Shown one piece after another: positions 17,701 to 25,687 of a DNA stretch of 64,000 bases; position 1 is the first letter of the stretch, and every line of letters begins with the position of its first letter. Under the pieces are notes generated by a model that was not told the origin of the DNA, made no database searches, and worked only from the letters and a program-made list of their open reading frames with translations. A program made the translations under genes and the position numbers. This DNA comes from Nonomuraea candida (GTDB lineage Bacteria > Actinomycetota > Actinomycetes > Streptosporangiales > Streptosporangiaceae): positions 157,309 through 221,308 of the forward strand of contig NZ_JOAG01000030.1 of NCBI RefSeq assembly GCF_000725485.1, given 5' to 3'.

Positions 17701-18126
17701 GTCGGGGCCGAGCAGCACGTTGTCCGGTTTGAGGTCGCGGTGCACCACGCCGGCGTCGTGGATCGCGGTCAGTGCGGTGGCCACGGCCGTCGCCAGCCGG
17801 TGCAGGTCGCCGCCGTGGAACCGGCGCCCGTCCGCCACGGCCCTGCGCAGGCTGGGGCCGGGCACGTACTCGCTGACCAGGTACGGCCTGGGCCCCTCCA
17901 GGTGCGCCTCGATCACCCGCGCCGTGCAGAACGACGAGACCCGCTGCGCCGCGGCGGCCTCCTTGGCCAGCTGCGCCGCCCGGTCACCGTGCAGCACCTT
18001 GATGGCCACCCGGGTGCCGTCCTCGGCATAACCCTCATAGACGACCCCCTGGCCGCCGGAGCCCAGCCGGCCCGCGAGCCAGTAATCGCCCAACCGCTGG
18101 GGATCGCCAGCGACAAGATTGTTCAT
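14722..18126 (-). CDS. Ser/Thr protein kinase with transmembrane helix and beta-propeller
   Basis: The 1134-residue protein starts MNNLVAGDPQRLGDYWLAGR. The N-terminal Hanks kinase domain (about 14-270) has LGSGGQGVVYEG, VAIKVL, HRDLKPDNVLL and VIDFGIAR, with TPTYMAPE in the activation segment, so it should be active. Residues about 300-480 match the helical region often found before WD40 domains in actinobacterial nSTAND-type proteins. One membrane helix follows (SLGGLLVISLVAGGLAV), then about 600 residues of WD40-like repeats (e.g. AQVWDVRTGRRIGG, LTLWDTARNRLG), predicted outside. It is probably a receptor kinase. Confidence 0.9.
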   Translation of the reverse strand: MNNLVAGDPQRLGDYWLAGRLGSGGQGVVYEGYAEDGTRVAIKVLHGDRAAQLAKEAAAAQRVSSFCTARVIEAHLEGPRPYLVSEYVPGPSLRRAVADGRRFHGGDLHRLATAVATALTAIHDAGVVHRDLKPDNVLLGPDGPRVIDFGIARTAEMSLTATGLVTGTPTYMAPEVFTGQRAGAPADVFAWGGIVVFAATGEDPFQAESLGGVMHRVLSASPDLGVLPSSLRPLAAAALAKDPLDRPTSRELLLALVSGGGRLDTAGLLAEGGREALRIAVPADDPALGALAEQAYAMLEPAERELAAEVFLRLVTVDEHGNLTVWRAARAEVLQGRAPHEAAAIKKILQVFAYLLTQDGEELWLARPALPHAWPRYRRWIDSNRDGLAVHREILAAARRWDGAGRRDGDLFRGSSLDNALRWAANARRNITLAPAEQAFLQASAELARRGAKRARLVSLSLGGLLVISLVAGGLAVQQGMTADRRAEQITASLGRSEATRLAGLAQQVRITDPMRAMRLSVAAWSLDHTPLTRAGLTTALAQRESAVFADRVTAGDTVRALGADGRTLASVSRDSAQVWDVRTGRRIGGITRLGLSGDEVIAVALAPTGRTLVVLTDRRARAWDLSSGTAVGTWTFARPLDLVNGWAEIAHVDDRTVTIRQPDQAQQWNPRTGGRTRPATARSAASADGTWLAAPRTTSVRLTNVKDGSVVDIGVKDGAGTQGTWNSGAVTVSGDGKLLASITGEEVQFWRMADAQLLTTVPLLGSTDADDEQPQGAFDGRTFRYLVEDRVFSVDVSDLSVTPVSASIDFGRLSPDGRMAAIQAGDRTRLRDVRSGKTTGALPAAQDAYFSQDGRLLAAVDQGAVRIVDVASRAVLGGIAPDPGGLEPHVASFSPDGARLALVLRSPDDGRGKLTYTAQVWDWKAKRKLWSVPLPETNDVAFSPDGERLAVAGAGQRLLDAATGRSVTEPFGTGGRSTAGVRIFFLRDGDGVVVLDSRGRLTLWDTARNRLGPVVRDESGESSIAAYSPRDDIVAVAAPDGRVRLFDPVTGTGLGTLRDTGGGQNPETGQLQSIAFTADGAGVVTLDLNGVVRTYVVEPAGVIRAICRRAGGSLTPAEWKVYVPGLPYRESCP

Positions 18127-18284
18127 GGGACCTTGGATGCGAAGATCACCCGCGAAGTTCACGGAAGCGACGGTCGCGCTTCGCACACCCCTGCGATGCC
18201 GTCCGGTGATCACGGTGAACGTCGGCGGCGAGAGCCGCGATCGGCCCTGGGGCCGGCAGTCCCGCTCAGGCCGCTTCCCGCCGG

Positions 18285-18310
18285 CTCCCTCAGCCGCGGG
18301 GCTGAGGGAG
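18285..18310 (-). terminator. Strong hairpin after the carbonic anhydrase gene
   Basis: Perfect 11-bp stem CTCCCTCAGCC/GGCTGAGGGAG with a 4-base loop, 17 bases after the leftward stop at 18327. It separates carbonic anhydrase from the kinase gene. Confidence 0.7.
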
Positions 18311-18326
18311 TGGCTGGGGGTCGCCG

Positions 18327-19043
18327 TCAGATCAGGCGGGTGACCTCGCCGCTGTCGATCGAGTAGTGGGCGCCGATCACCTTGAGCTGCCCCTTGGCGA
18401 TGCGCGGAGCGAACAGCTCGTCCTTCTTGAGCTGTTTCACCACGTCGACGGTATTGATCCGGATCATCTTGTCGATGTCGCCGCCCGAGCGCTTGTAGGC
18501 CGAACGCAGCGAGGAAGCGATCGTGCTGAGCTTGCCCGGCAGCTTCTTGTGGTCGTGCAGCGACTCCGCGGCGGCCGTGACGGCTCCACAGCGCTGATGG
18601 CCGAGCACGACGACGAGCGGGGTGCCCAGCTCGGCGGGGCCGTACTCCGCCGAGCCCGTGACGAGCGGGTCGATGGTCTGGCCGGCGGTCCGCAGCACGA
18701 ACAGGTCACCCAGACCGGTGTCGAAAACGAGCTCGGGGGGCACCCGCGAATCGATGCATGAGAACACGACCGCGAACGGGTCCTGCTTCTGCGCGACCTC
18801 CGCCCGTCGCGCCGCGTCCTGGTGCGGATGCGTGGGAGAGCCGGCCACCCAGCGGCGGTTGCCCTCACGCAGCCGCGCCCACGCCTGGTCCGGGGTGGCG
18901 GGACGCGCCTCGGGGCCGGTCCCGTCTAAGGCCCGGGCGGGTACGGCGGTGCCGGTGGAAACCGCCGTGGCGACCAGGCCGCCTCCCACGACCAGTCCCG
19001 CGCGCAGCCAGCTCCGCCGATCCATCTTGTGATCGTTTTGCAT
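18327..19043 (-). CDS. Tat-exported beta-carbonic anhydrase
   Basis: The 238-residue enzyme has FSCIDSRVPPE (zinc Cys and the Asp-Arg dyad) and GHQRCGAV (zinc His and Cys), the complete beta-class metal site. The N-terminus MDRRSWLRAGLVVGGG is a twin-arginine signal, so the enzyme should act outside the cytoplasmic membrane. It hydrates CO2 to bicarbonate. The start may be the ATG at 19043 or at 19025; no strong ribosome-binding site decides it. Confidence 0.92.
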   Translation of the reverse strand: MQNDHKMDRRSWLRAGLVVGGGLVATAVSTGTAVPARALDGTGPEARPATPDQAWARLREGNRRWVAGSPTHPHQDAARRAEVAQKQDPFAVVFSCIDSRVPPELVFDTGLGDLFVLRTAGQTIDPLVTGSAEYGPAELGTPLVVVLGHQRCGAVTAAAESLHDHKKLPGKLSTIASSLRSAYKRSGGDIDKMIRINTVDVVKQLKKDELFAPRIAKGQLKVIGAHYSIDSGEVTRLI

Positions 19044-19084
19044 GATCTGGAGTATGTGCCTCCTCGGCGTTGAGCGCCAGAAAA

Positions 19085-19112
19085 TGTAACTCTTGTCACA
19101 GATATTGTTACA
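19085..19112. promoter_or_regulatory. Inverted repeat TGTAAC-N16-GTTACA upstream of carbonic anhydrase
   Basis: Perfect 6-bp arms lie 42 bases before the carbonic anhydrase start, in an A/T-rich stretch. This is a possible repressor or activator site. The rest of 19113-19305 shows nothing recognisable. Confidence 0.45.
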
Positions 19113-19305
19113 GGGAGTCATATTTGGGTTTCGTGGGGCGACGGCGGCCCGGCCTCCCGAGGGGCGGCCGGGCCGGACAGCCCGGCAGGCCAGGCAGCCA
19201 GTGAGCCGCTGCTCGCTCCTCCCGCCCGGTCCGCGCCCTGAGCCGGTCGGCGCGGGCCCGCCGGGCCATCCGCAGCCCCGATGCCCTGGCGCTTCGGCAG
19301 GTCCT

Positions 19306-20280
19306 TCAGGCTCCGGGCGGCGCGTTCGACGGGCGTGGTTCTTCTCGCAGGGGAGCTTCCCAGGTGGCGGTGATGTCGCGGGCGACATCACGCAGGAGGT
19401 CGATGAGCAGGTCCGCGAGCGGTGTGAGGCCGGCGTCGCTCTTGGTCACGGCGTAGAGCCGGCGGTACGGCCTGGGGCAGGCCAGCTCGCGATGGGTGGT
19501 GCCGGGCGCATGGGTCAGGGCCAGGCGCGAGACCAGGGCCACGGCGATGCCCGTGCCGACGAGGGCCTGGGCGACGTCGTAGGACTCGGTCTCGAACCGC
19601 ACGGCAGGAGTGAACCCGGCCGCGCGGGCGGCGTCGTGGAACTGCTCGCGGGCGGCGTGGCCGGCCAGGATGGAGACCCACGATTCGTCGCGGAGTTGTT
19701 CCAGGCGGAGTCCGGCGTCCGCGGGCTGCCCGGTGGCCAGGGGATGGTCATCGGGGAGCACCACGACCATCGGGTCCACCAGGAGCGAGTGGGCCCGCAG
19801 GTGCGGGGGCGGCACGAGCGGGGCGCCCCAGGACGCGACGATGGCCACGTCCAGGCGCCCCGCGCCGATCTCGGCCGCTCCGCGTCCGGACACCACGTCC
19901 ATGACGGAGACGTCGGCGTCCGGATGGCGGTGTCGCAGAGCCGTCAGGGCCGGCGGCAGCAGGTGCAGGGCGGCCGCCTGGAACGTCCCGATCCGCAGGC
20001 GGAGCGAGAGGTGGCCGAGCAGTGCGGCCAGTTCCGCCTCGGCCCTGTCCGAGGCCTCCTCCACGGTTCGGCCGTGTCTGGCGAGCAGCGCGCCGGCCGC
20101 GGTGAGCGTCGCCCCGCGCGGACCACGGACGACCAGGGGCACCTGCCAGTCGCGCTCGGCCTTGGCCACCTGCTGGGTGACCGCCGCGGGGGTGAGCCGG
20201 AGTGCGTGGGCCGCCGCCGTCAGGGAGCCGTGCCGCTCGATCAACGCGAGAAGCCGGAGCTGCCCCGGATCCACCACCAT
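19306..20280 (-). CDS. LysR family transcriptional regulator
   Basis: The 324-residue protein has an N-terminal winged HTH (QLRLLALIERHGSLTAAAHA, LTPAAVTQQVAKAERDW) and a substrate-binding domain (LRLRIGTFQAAALHLLPPAL). It is divergent from the LysE-type exporter at 20390 with a 109-bp gap, the classic LysG/LysE layout. It probably activates that exporter in response to an amino acid or related metabolite. Confidence 0.93.
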   Translation of the reverse strand: MVVDPGQLRLLALIERHGSLTAAAHALRLTPAAVTQQVAKAERDWQVPLVVRGPRGATLTAAGALLARHGRTVEEASDRAEAELAALLGHLSLRLRIGTFQAAALHLLPPALTALRHRHPDADVSVMDVVSGRGAAEIGAGRLDVAIVASWGAPLVPPPHLRAHSLLVDPMVVVLPDDHPLATGQPADAGLRLEQLRDESWVSILAGHAAREQFHDAARAAGFTPAVRFETESYDVAQALVGTGIAVALVSRLALTHAPGTTHRELACPRPYRRLYAVTKSDAGLTPLADLLIDLLRDVARDITATWEAPLREEPRPSNAPPGA

Positions 20281-20389
20281 TCACCGATCTTAACGCTGCA
20301 CCCTTCTGTTTTAACTTCTCTTGAGGGCGGAGGGCTGGAAGCCTGGTGGGGCACCCATCGGCCGCGATCCCCGGAAGGGGTTCTTTTCC

Positions 20390-21013
20390 ATGCCCACGCA
20401 TGTCCCCGTTTTCATCGCCACCACCTTGCTGCTGGCGATGCTGCCCGGCGCGAGTCAGGCCCTGATGATCCGGCAGGTGCTGGAAGGCGGGCGACGTACG
20501 CTCCGGGGCACGCTCGCGGGCAATGCCAGCGGCTTCCTGCTGTGGTCCACGGCCGCCGCGGCCGGGCTGTCCGCCGTCCTGCTGGCCAGCCCTGCCGCGT
20601 ACGCGGCGCTGCGGATCGCGGGCGGCGTCGTGCTGATGATCCTCGGGGTGAAGACGCTACGGACCGCGCTCACCACGGTCACCATCCGCCCGCCCGACGA
20701 GGGCGGGCGGCGCACCGGATTCGTGGGCGGATATGTCACCGGCCTGGTCACCAACCTCGGCAATCCCAAGGCGGGCGTGTTCGCCGTCTCGGTGCTGCCG
20801 CAGTTCGTGACCGCGGAAGGCCCGGTGTTCCTGTCGACCGTCGCGCTGGGAGCCCTGTGGGCGCTCGTCAGCGCCTCCTGGTACGCGTTGCTCACCTGGG
20901 CCGTCGGCCGCGGGCGCGCCCTGGTGTCGCGGCCGGCCGTCCTGCGGGGGCTCAGGGTGACCACCGGCGTCGTCCTGCTGGGGCTGGGCGCCGCGGTGGC
21001 AGCAGGCCTGTGA
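20390..21013 (+). CDS. LysE/RhtB-type exporter
   Basis: The 207-residue membrane protein has about six helices (VFIATTLLLAMLPGASQALM, RIAGGVVLMILGVKTL, VTGLVTNLGNPKAGVFAVSV). The NxxNPK-like NLGNPKAG motif is diagnostic of the LysE/RhtB superfamily. GGAAGGGG lies upstream of the ATG. It likely exports an amino acid or derivative under control of the adjacent LysR. Confidence 0.9.
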   Translation: MPTHVPVFIATTLLLAMLPGASQALMIRQVLEGGRRTLRGTLAGNASGFLLWSTAAAAGLSAVLLASPAAYAALRIAGGVVLMILGVKTLRTALTTVTIRPPDEGGRRTGFVGGYVTGLVTNLGNPKAGVFAVSVLPQFVTAEGPVFLSTVALGALWALVSASWYALLTWAVGRGRALVSRPAVLRGLRVTTGVVLLGLGAAVAAGL

Positions 21014-21027
21014 GGGCCCGGGGTTGT

Positions 21028-21594
21028 ATGAGCGTGCATCATGGGGTGATGCGTCGTCCTGCCTCGGTTCTCGTCTCCGGCCGCCTTGTGCTGCGGCGAT
21101 GGCAGAGGCAGGACATCGATGCGCTGGCCCGGGCGATCCGGGACTCCCACGATCATCTGCTCCCCTGGTCGCTCCTCGCGGTGGGAGACAGTCGCGACGT
21201 CGCGACCGATCTGGTGACCACGGCTCGTTCGGAGTGGGAGCGGGACGAGGCGTACAAGTACGCCATCCTCGTGGAGGGCCTGGTCGTGGGCGGCTGCGGG
21301 CTGATGCGCCGGGCCGGGCCGGGCGGCCTGGAGATCGGCTATTGGCTGCACGGGGACTGGACCGGCCGGGGCCTGGTCACGGAGGCCGTCGCCGTCCTGA
21401 TCGCGGCGGGATTCGCGCTGGATGGAGTCGAGTGGCTGGAGATCCGGCACGACGTGGCCAATGTCGCCAGCGCGGGCGTTCCCCGGCGCCTCGGCTTCGC
21501 GGAAGTGAAGCTCCAGACCGCCCCGCATGCTCCGTCCCCGCGGATGCCGGGCGAGTCGGGAGTCGTCAGGGTATGGCGGAAGACGCGTCCGTAG
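21028..21594 (+). CDS. GNAT family N-acetyltransferase (RimJ/RimL-like)
   Basis: The 188-residue protein has SGRLVLRRWQRQDIDALARA at the N-terminus and a GNAT core with IGYWLHGDWTGRGLVTEAVA (acetyl-CoA-binding loop) and ANVASAGVPRRLGFAEVKL, as in RimJ/RimL-type acetyltransferases. The substrate is unknown. It starts 14 bp after the LysE stop and may be co-transcribed. The ATG at 21049 is an alternative start. Confidence 0.86.
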   Translation: MSVHHGVMRRPASVLVSGRLVLRRWQRQDIDALARAIRDSHDHLLPWSLLAVGDSRDVATDLVTTARSEWERDEAYKYAILVEGLVVGGCGLMRRAGPGGLEIGYWLHGDWTGRGLVTEAVAVLIAAGFALDGVEWLEIRHDVANVASAGVPRRLGFAEVKLQTAPHAPSPRMPGESGVVRVWRKTRP

Positions 21595-21810
21595 CCTCGC
21601 GAGGCCGGCCAGGGCCCGACGCGGGCCGTGCTCCGCAGCTCCCGCTCCCGGCGCCGCGCGGTGTCGTCCGCGTTCACGACACCTCCTTCAGCGTTCCCTC
21701 CCGTCCCCGAGAACCGCCCCGGCCGCGCAGGGGCACGCCGCGGCGCTTCATGTGCGTCCTGCACGTGATGCGCTTCAAGTCAGTTCACTCATCCCACCAC
21801 TGGAGGTGCC

Positions 21811-22104
21811 ATGCCCAAGGGCTACTGGGTCAGCGTCTACCGCACCATTTCCGACCCTGAGAAGCTGGCCGCTTACGACAAGCTGGCCGCTGCGGCCGTC
21901 AAGGCCGGAGGCGGCCGGGTCCTCGTCCGTGACGGCCGGGTCGTGGCGCATGACGCCGGAATCGCCGAGCGCACCATCCTGATCGAGTTCGACAGCTTCG
22001 AGCAGGCCGTCGCGACGCGCGAGAGCGCGGCCTACCAGGAGGCGCTGGCCGTCCTCTCGGACGCCGTCGAGCGCGACTTCCGCATCGTCGAAGGCATCGG
22101 CTGA
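21811..22104 (+). CDS. DUF1330 family protein
   Basis: The 97-residue protein begins MPKGYWVSVYRTISDPEKLA and has AKAGGGRVL-like and RTILIEFDSFEQAVA segments, the DUF1330 ferredoxin-like (dimeric alpha-beta barrel) pattern. The biochemical role is unknown. GGAGGTGCC precedes the ATG. The 200 bp upstream (21595-21810) contain no recognisable gene. Confidence 0.88.
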   Translation: MPKGYWVSVYRTISDPEKLAAYDKLAAAAVKAGGGRVLVRDGRVVAHDAGIAERTILIEFDSFEQAVATRESAAYQEALAVLSDAVERDFRIVEGIG

Positions 22105-22137
22105 CCGAGGCCCGGCCGGATCTTCACCGAAGGGACG

Positions 22138-23307
22138 TCAGTCTCGTACCGGCTGGGGGTGGACGCTCTTCCACGTGACGGTTTGTGCGGCCAGGACGCA
22201 GGTGGCGAGGAGGGCGAGGGCGGCGCCGGTCCACATGGCGGTGGCGGTGGTGTCTCCGGAGGCGCTGATCGCCAGGCCGCCGACGGCGCTGCCGGCCACG
22301 ACGCCGAGGGTGATGACGGAGGTGTGCACGGTGTTGACCAGTCCGCCGGCGCCGGCGACTTCGACGACGCGGGCCACGAGCGCGGGGTTCATCGTGACGC
22401 CGACGAGGCCGACCATGAGCACGCCGGGCAGGGCGGCCCAGGGCAGGTGGGCGAACAGGGCCAGGGCCACCAGCGAGCCGGCCAGGGCCAGGTGGCCGAT
22501 GCGCAGCAGGGTCACCGCGTGGCGGTCGGCGTAGCGGCCCACCACGTTGTTGCCCAGGACGGTGCACAGGCCGTAGCCGAGCAGGATCAGGGTCGTGGTG
22601 CCGGGAGAGAAGCCCGCGTCCTGCTCCAGCAGGGGGGTGAAGTAGGAGAAGGCGCCGTACGTGGCTCCGATGGTGAGCAGGCTGACCAGGTAGCGGCTCC
22701 ACAGCCGGGGCGAGCGGAACTGCCGCAGGTCGTCGGCGGAGGTCTGCGCGGAGACGGCGGGCAGCGCGGGCAGGGTGCGCAGGTCGAGCAGGGCGATGAC
22801 CAGGCCGGCGGCCCCGAGGGCGAAGAAGCTCGCCTGCCAGTTCCAGGTGGTGGCGATGGCGTGGCTGATGGGCAGGCCCAGGACGGCGCCGAACATGAGG
22901 CCGTTCAGCACGATGGAGATCGACGACGCGATGCGGTCGGGGCTGGGGGCGAGCCGGGCCGCCATGGTCAGGGTGAGACCGAACACGGCGCCGCCCAGGC
23001 TCCCGGTCAGCAGGCGGAGCGCGGCGATCCACCAGTAGTCGTGCACCAGGGGCACGCAGGCTTCGAGCACCGCGTAAGCGGTGACGACGCCCAGCAGCGC
23101 GCCCTTGGGCGGGACCAGGCGCAGGGCCATGACGATGAGGGGGCCGCCGATGGCCATGCCGAAGGCGTAGATCGAGATCAGCGTGCCGATCGTGGTGGTC
23201 GAGGCGCCGAGGCTGCGCGCCATTTCCGGCAGCATGCCCATCGTCTGCAGTTCGCTCATCGCGACGACGAGAAGGGTGAGCATCAGCCAGTGAAGAGGCC
23301 GTTTCAT
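22138..23307 (-). CDS. MFS transporter, DHA1 (AraJ-like) family
   Basis: The 389-residue protein has 12 predicted helices and starts MKRPLHWLMLTLLVVAMSEL. The typical DHA1 pattern SELQTMGMLPEMARSLG and the loop after helix 2 support a drug or metabolite:H+ efflux pump. It is followed upstream by a TetR gene on the same strand, and both have a matching operator (23320-23341 and 24003-24024). Confidence 0.92.
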   Translation of the reverse strand: MKRPLHWLMLTLLVVAMSELQTMGMLPEMARSLGASTTTIGTLISIYAFGMAIGGPLIVMALRLVPPKGALLGVVTAYAVLEACVPLVHDYWWIAALRLLTGSLGGAVFGLTLTMAARLAPSPDRIASSISIVLNGLMFGAVLGLPISHAIATTWNWQASFFALGAAGLVIALLDLRTLPALPAVSAQTSADDLRQFRSPRLWSRYLVSLLTIGATYGAFSYFTPLLEQDAGFSPGTTTLILLGYGLCTVLGNNVVGRYADRHAVTLLRIGHLALAGSLVALALFAHLPWAALPGVLMVGLVGVTMNPALVARVVEVAGAGGLVNTVHTSVITLGVVAGSAVGGLAISASGDTTATAMWTGAALALLATCVLAAQTVTWKSVHPQPVRD

Positions 23308-23319
23308 GGAGCGACGCCT

Positions 23320-23341
23320 TTCTGTATTTCAGAATCCAAAA
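23320..23341. promoter_or_regulatory. TetR operator upstream of the MFS gene
   Basis: TTCTGTAT-N6-ATCCAAAA is an imperfect palindrome matching the site at 24003-24024, 12 bases upstream of the MFS start. Confidence 0.6.
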
Positions 23342-23382
23342 CTTGGGCAGCGTAAGAGAGCGGAACCATCCGCTCTCTTCGC

Positions 23383-23985
23383 TCAGCCCAGCAGGGAACG
23401 AAGCCCGTCGAGGGCGATCCGGTGCAGGATGTCGGGGGTGACTCCGGTCTGGGCCGCCACGCGGATGCCGGAGATGATGGTGTTGATCAGGAGGGCGCCT
23501 TCACCGGCGGGAGGGCCGTCGGGCACGCTTCCGTCGGCGCGACCGGCCCGGATGGTGTCCTCCAGCAGCCCGAGGCGCTCCCGGAGGTCACGGTCGAGAA
23601 TGCGCGCGATGCGCTCATCGCGCGCCCGCAGGCCGGGGTTCATCAGGGTGTGCACGCCCATGCAGCCGGCGGCATGCCCTTCGGCGCGCGCGACCCGCTC
23701 CTCCTCGATGATCGCGTCGATCAGCTTCCGGAGCCGTTCGGCGCCACTGAGGGAGGTGTCGGTGAGGATGGACTCCTGGCGCGCCCGCATGGTGGACGCG
23801 TAGTGATCGAGCGCCCGCACGAACAGCTCGTCCTTCGACGTGAACGCGTTGTACAGGCTGCTGCGCCGCACGTCGGCCGCCTCGCAGAGCTGCTCGGTCG
23901 AGGTGTCGGCGAAGCCGTGCACCCGGAACTGCGCCGCTGCGGCTTCGAGAACCACGCTCTCGTCGAAGGTTCGCGGTCTGGCCAT
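23383..23985 (-). CDS. TetR family transcriptional regulator
   Basis: The 200-residue protein has the TetR HTH (FDESVVLEAAAAQFRVHGFA, VRRSSLYNAFTSKDELFVRA) and a TetR_C-like ligand domain. The shared palindromes in front of this gene and of the downstream MFS gene indicate that it represses both, with an efflux substrate as probable inducer. Confidence 0.93.
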   Translation of the reverse strand: MARPRTFDESVVLEAAAAQFRVHGFADTSTEQLCEAADVRRSSLYNAFTSKDELFVRALDHYASTMRARQESILTDTSLSGAERLRKLIDAIIEEERVARAEGHAAGCMGVHTLMNPGLRARDERIARILDRDLRERLGLLEDTIRAGRADGSVPDGPPAGEGALLINTIISGIRVAAQTGVTPDILHRIALDGLRSLLG

Positions 23986-24002
23986 GAGCGAACGCTACCA
24001 CG

Positions 24003-24024
24003 TTTTGTATTCCCAGATCCAAAA
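24003..24024. promoter_or_regulatory. TetR operator upstream of its own gene
   Basis: TTTTGTAT-N6-ATCCAAAA, with 7 of 8 arm positions symmetric, lies 17 bases before the TetR start. It shares its right half exactly with the site in front of the MFS gene. Confidence 0.65.
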
Positions 24025-24049
24025 TAGGCGCCGAACCCTTCGTGGCCGA

Positions 24050-24493
24050 TCATCTGCCACGGGGCTGCCGGCCGCGTTTCCACCGCACGGGCACCGGATG
24101 GCGGCTGCCACTCCGGGAGGTGACGGTGGAGGGCTGGGCCTGGCCGGCCTCGGCGGCGTCGAGGTAGCGGATCAGCGCCTGACGGTTGCGGTCCAGGACC
24201 TCCATGCGTTCGTCGATGTCCCGGAGGGTCCCCCGCAGGATGCCGACCAGATCCGGGCAGCTGTTCAGCCGCGGCTGCTTGCCCGCCGCGCACGGCAGCA
24301 GCTCGCGGATGACCTCGGTGGACAGCCCGGCGGCGAGCAGGCCGCGGATCTGCGCCACGATCATGGGGGCGTCGTCGGCGTAGTCGCGGTAACCGTTGGC
24401 CAGCCGGACCGAGGTGAGCAGGCCCTGTGATTCGTAGTAGCGCAGCAGCCGGGTGCTGACCGAGCTGCGGCGCGCCAGCTCGCCGATGAGCAT
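24050..24493 (-). CDS. MerR family transcriptional regulator
   Basis: The 147-residue protein begins MLIGELARRSSVSTRLLRYY, followed by ESQGLLTSVRLANGYRDYAD. A coiled-coil dimerisation helix follows (TLRDIDERMEVLDRNRQALI), then a basic tail. It is divergent from the aldo-keto reductase at 24553, whose promoter has the long spacer typical of MerR control. Confidence 0.92.
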   Translation of the reverse strand: MLIGELARRSSVSTRLLRYYESQGLLTSVRLANGYRDYADDAPMIVAQIRGLLAAGLSTEVIRELLPCAAGKQPRLNSCPDLVGILRGTLRDIDERMEVLDRNRQALIRYLDAAEAGQAQPSTVTSRSGSRHPVPVRWKRGRQPRGR

Positions 24494-24513
24494 GTGATCT
24501 GCCCCGCATCAGC

Positions 24514-24543
24514 TTGACGTTCCAACCGATGGGAAACTTTAGC
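24514..24543 (+). promoter_or_regulatory. MerR-type promoter of the aldo-keto reductase gene
   Basis: TTGACG (24514-24519) and TTTAGC (24538-24543) are spaced by 18 bp, and an imperfect palindrome GTTCCA...TGGGAAAC lies in the spacer. The -10 ends 10 bases before the ATG, so the mRNA is probably leaderless or nearly so. Confidence 0.5.
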
Positions 24544-24552
24544 GTCGCTCCC

Positions 24553-25521
24553 ATGCAGTACACACATCTCGGCCGCACCGGCCTGCAGGTCTCCCGGCTC
24601 GTGCTCGGCACGATGAACTTCGGGCCGGACACTCCCGAGGACATCAGCCACGCGATCATGGACCGTGCTCTCGACCTCGGCATCAACTTCTTCGACACCG
24701 CCAACATCTACGGCTGGCGCCCCGGCGAGGGCTGGACCGAGCAGATCATCGGACGCTGGCTGGCCAAGAGCGGGTGCCGCGACGACATCGTCCTGGCCAC
24801 CAAGGTCTACGAGCCGATGGGTGAGGGCCCCAACACCCGCGGCCTGTCGGCGCTGCACATCCGCCGGCAGGTAGAGGACAGCCTGCGCCGGCTGGGCACC
24901 GACCACATCGATCTCTACCAGGCCCACCACATCGACAGGAACACGCCATGGGAGGAGTTCTGGCAGGCCATGGACCTCCTGGTGGACCAGGGCAAGATCC
25001 TGTACGTCGGCTCCTCCAACTTCGCCGGCTGGCACATCGCCCAGGCCGGCGAGGCCGCCAGGCGACGGCACTCGCTCGGGCTGGTGAGCGAGCAGTCGCT
25101 GTACAACCTCGCCGAGCGCACCGCGGAGCTGGAGGTGCTGCCGGCCGCGCGCGAGTACGGCCTGGGAGTGATCCCCTGGTCCCCGCTGTACGGCGGCATC
25201 CTCGGCGGCATCCTGCGCAAGCCCCGCACCGGACGCGCGTCGGGATCGGACCTCACGGCCAAGCGGCTGGCGGCCAACCGGGAGCGGGTGGCGGCCTACG
25301 AGCTGTTCTGCGAGGAGATCGGCCGCCCTCCGGCTGACGTCGCCCTGGCCTGGCTGCTCCACCAGCCCGGCGTCACCGGCCCGATCATCGGGCCGCGCAC
25401 GCTGGACCAGCTCGACCGTTCGCTCCAGGCCCTGGATCTCCGTCTCGGCGCGAGCGAGCTGGCCCGCCTGGACGAGATCTTCCCCGGCCCCGGCCCGGCC
25501 CCCGAGGCTTACGCCTGGTGA
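24553..25521 (+). CDS. Aldo/keto reductase
   Basis: The 322-residue TIM-barrel enzyme has the catalytic Tyr in DTANIYGW, Lys in ATKVYEP and His in YQAHHIDR, plus an NADPH-binding C-terminus (PIIGPRTLDQLDRSL). It begins MQYTHLGRTGLQVSRLVLGT, typical of AKR11/YajO-like enzymes. It reduces aldehydes or ketones with NADPH. The end of the gene (codons PEAYAW-stop) is copied twice in tandem downstream. Confidence 0.94.
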   Translation: MQYTHLGRTGLQVSRLVLGTMNFGPDTPEDISHAIMDRALDLGINFFDTANIYGWRPGEGWTEQIIGRWLAKSGCRDDIVLATKVYEPMGEGPNTRGLSALHIRRQVEDSLRRLGTDHIDLYQAHHIDRNTPWEEFWQAMDLLVDQGKILYVGSSNFAGWHIAQAGEAARRRHSLGLVSEQSLYNLAERTAELEVLPAAREYGLGVIPWSPLYGGILGGILRKPRTGRASGSDLTAKRLAANRERVAAYELFCEEIGRPPADVALAWLLHQPGVTGPIIGPRTLDQLDRSLQALDLRLGASELARLDEIFPGPGPAPEAYAW

Positions 25522-25574
25522 CCGCGCCCGAGGCTTACGCCTGGTGACCGCGCCCGAGGCTTACGCCTGGTGAC
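25501..25574 (+). repeat. 26-bp direct repeat, 3 copies, spanning a stop codon
   Basis: CCCGAGGCTTACGCCTGGTG plus ACCGCG is repeated at 25501-25526 and 25527-25552, with most of a third copy at 25553-25574. The first copy encodes the last residues and stop codon of the aldo-keto reductase; the later copies are untranslated. Confidence 0.95.
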
Positions 25575-25687
25575 CGGCCCGGCAGCCGCCCCACGCTTCA
25601 CAAGCCGCCCATAGAGGGTCCCGTCAGGGAGGGCACGATCAACCTCGCCGGCGCCCGGGCAGTTCGCCACGAGCGCGCTGATGGCTC

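Noticed and set aside
15457..18366. Long plus-strand frame opposite the Ser/Thr kinase
   Set aside because: No domain is visible and the composition is typical of an antisense shadow; the kinase motifs on the minus strand are unambiguous.
21595..21810. Small gene between the GNAT and DUF1330 genes
   Set aside because: The open frames are Arg/Pro-rich with no start signal or recognisable motif.
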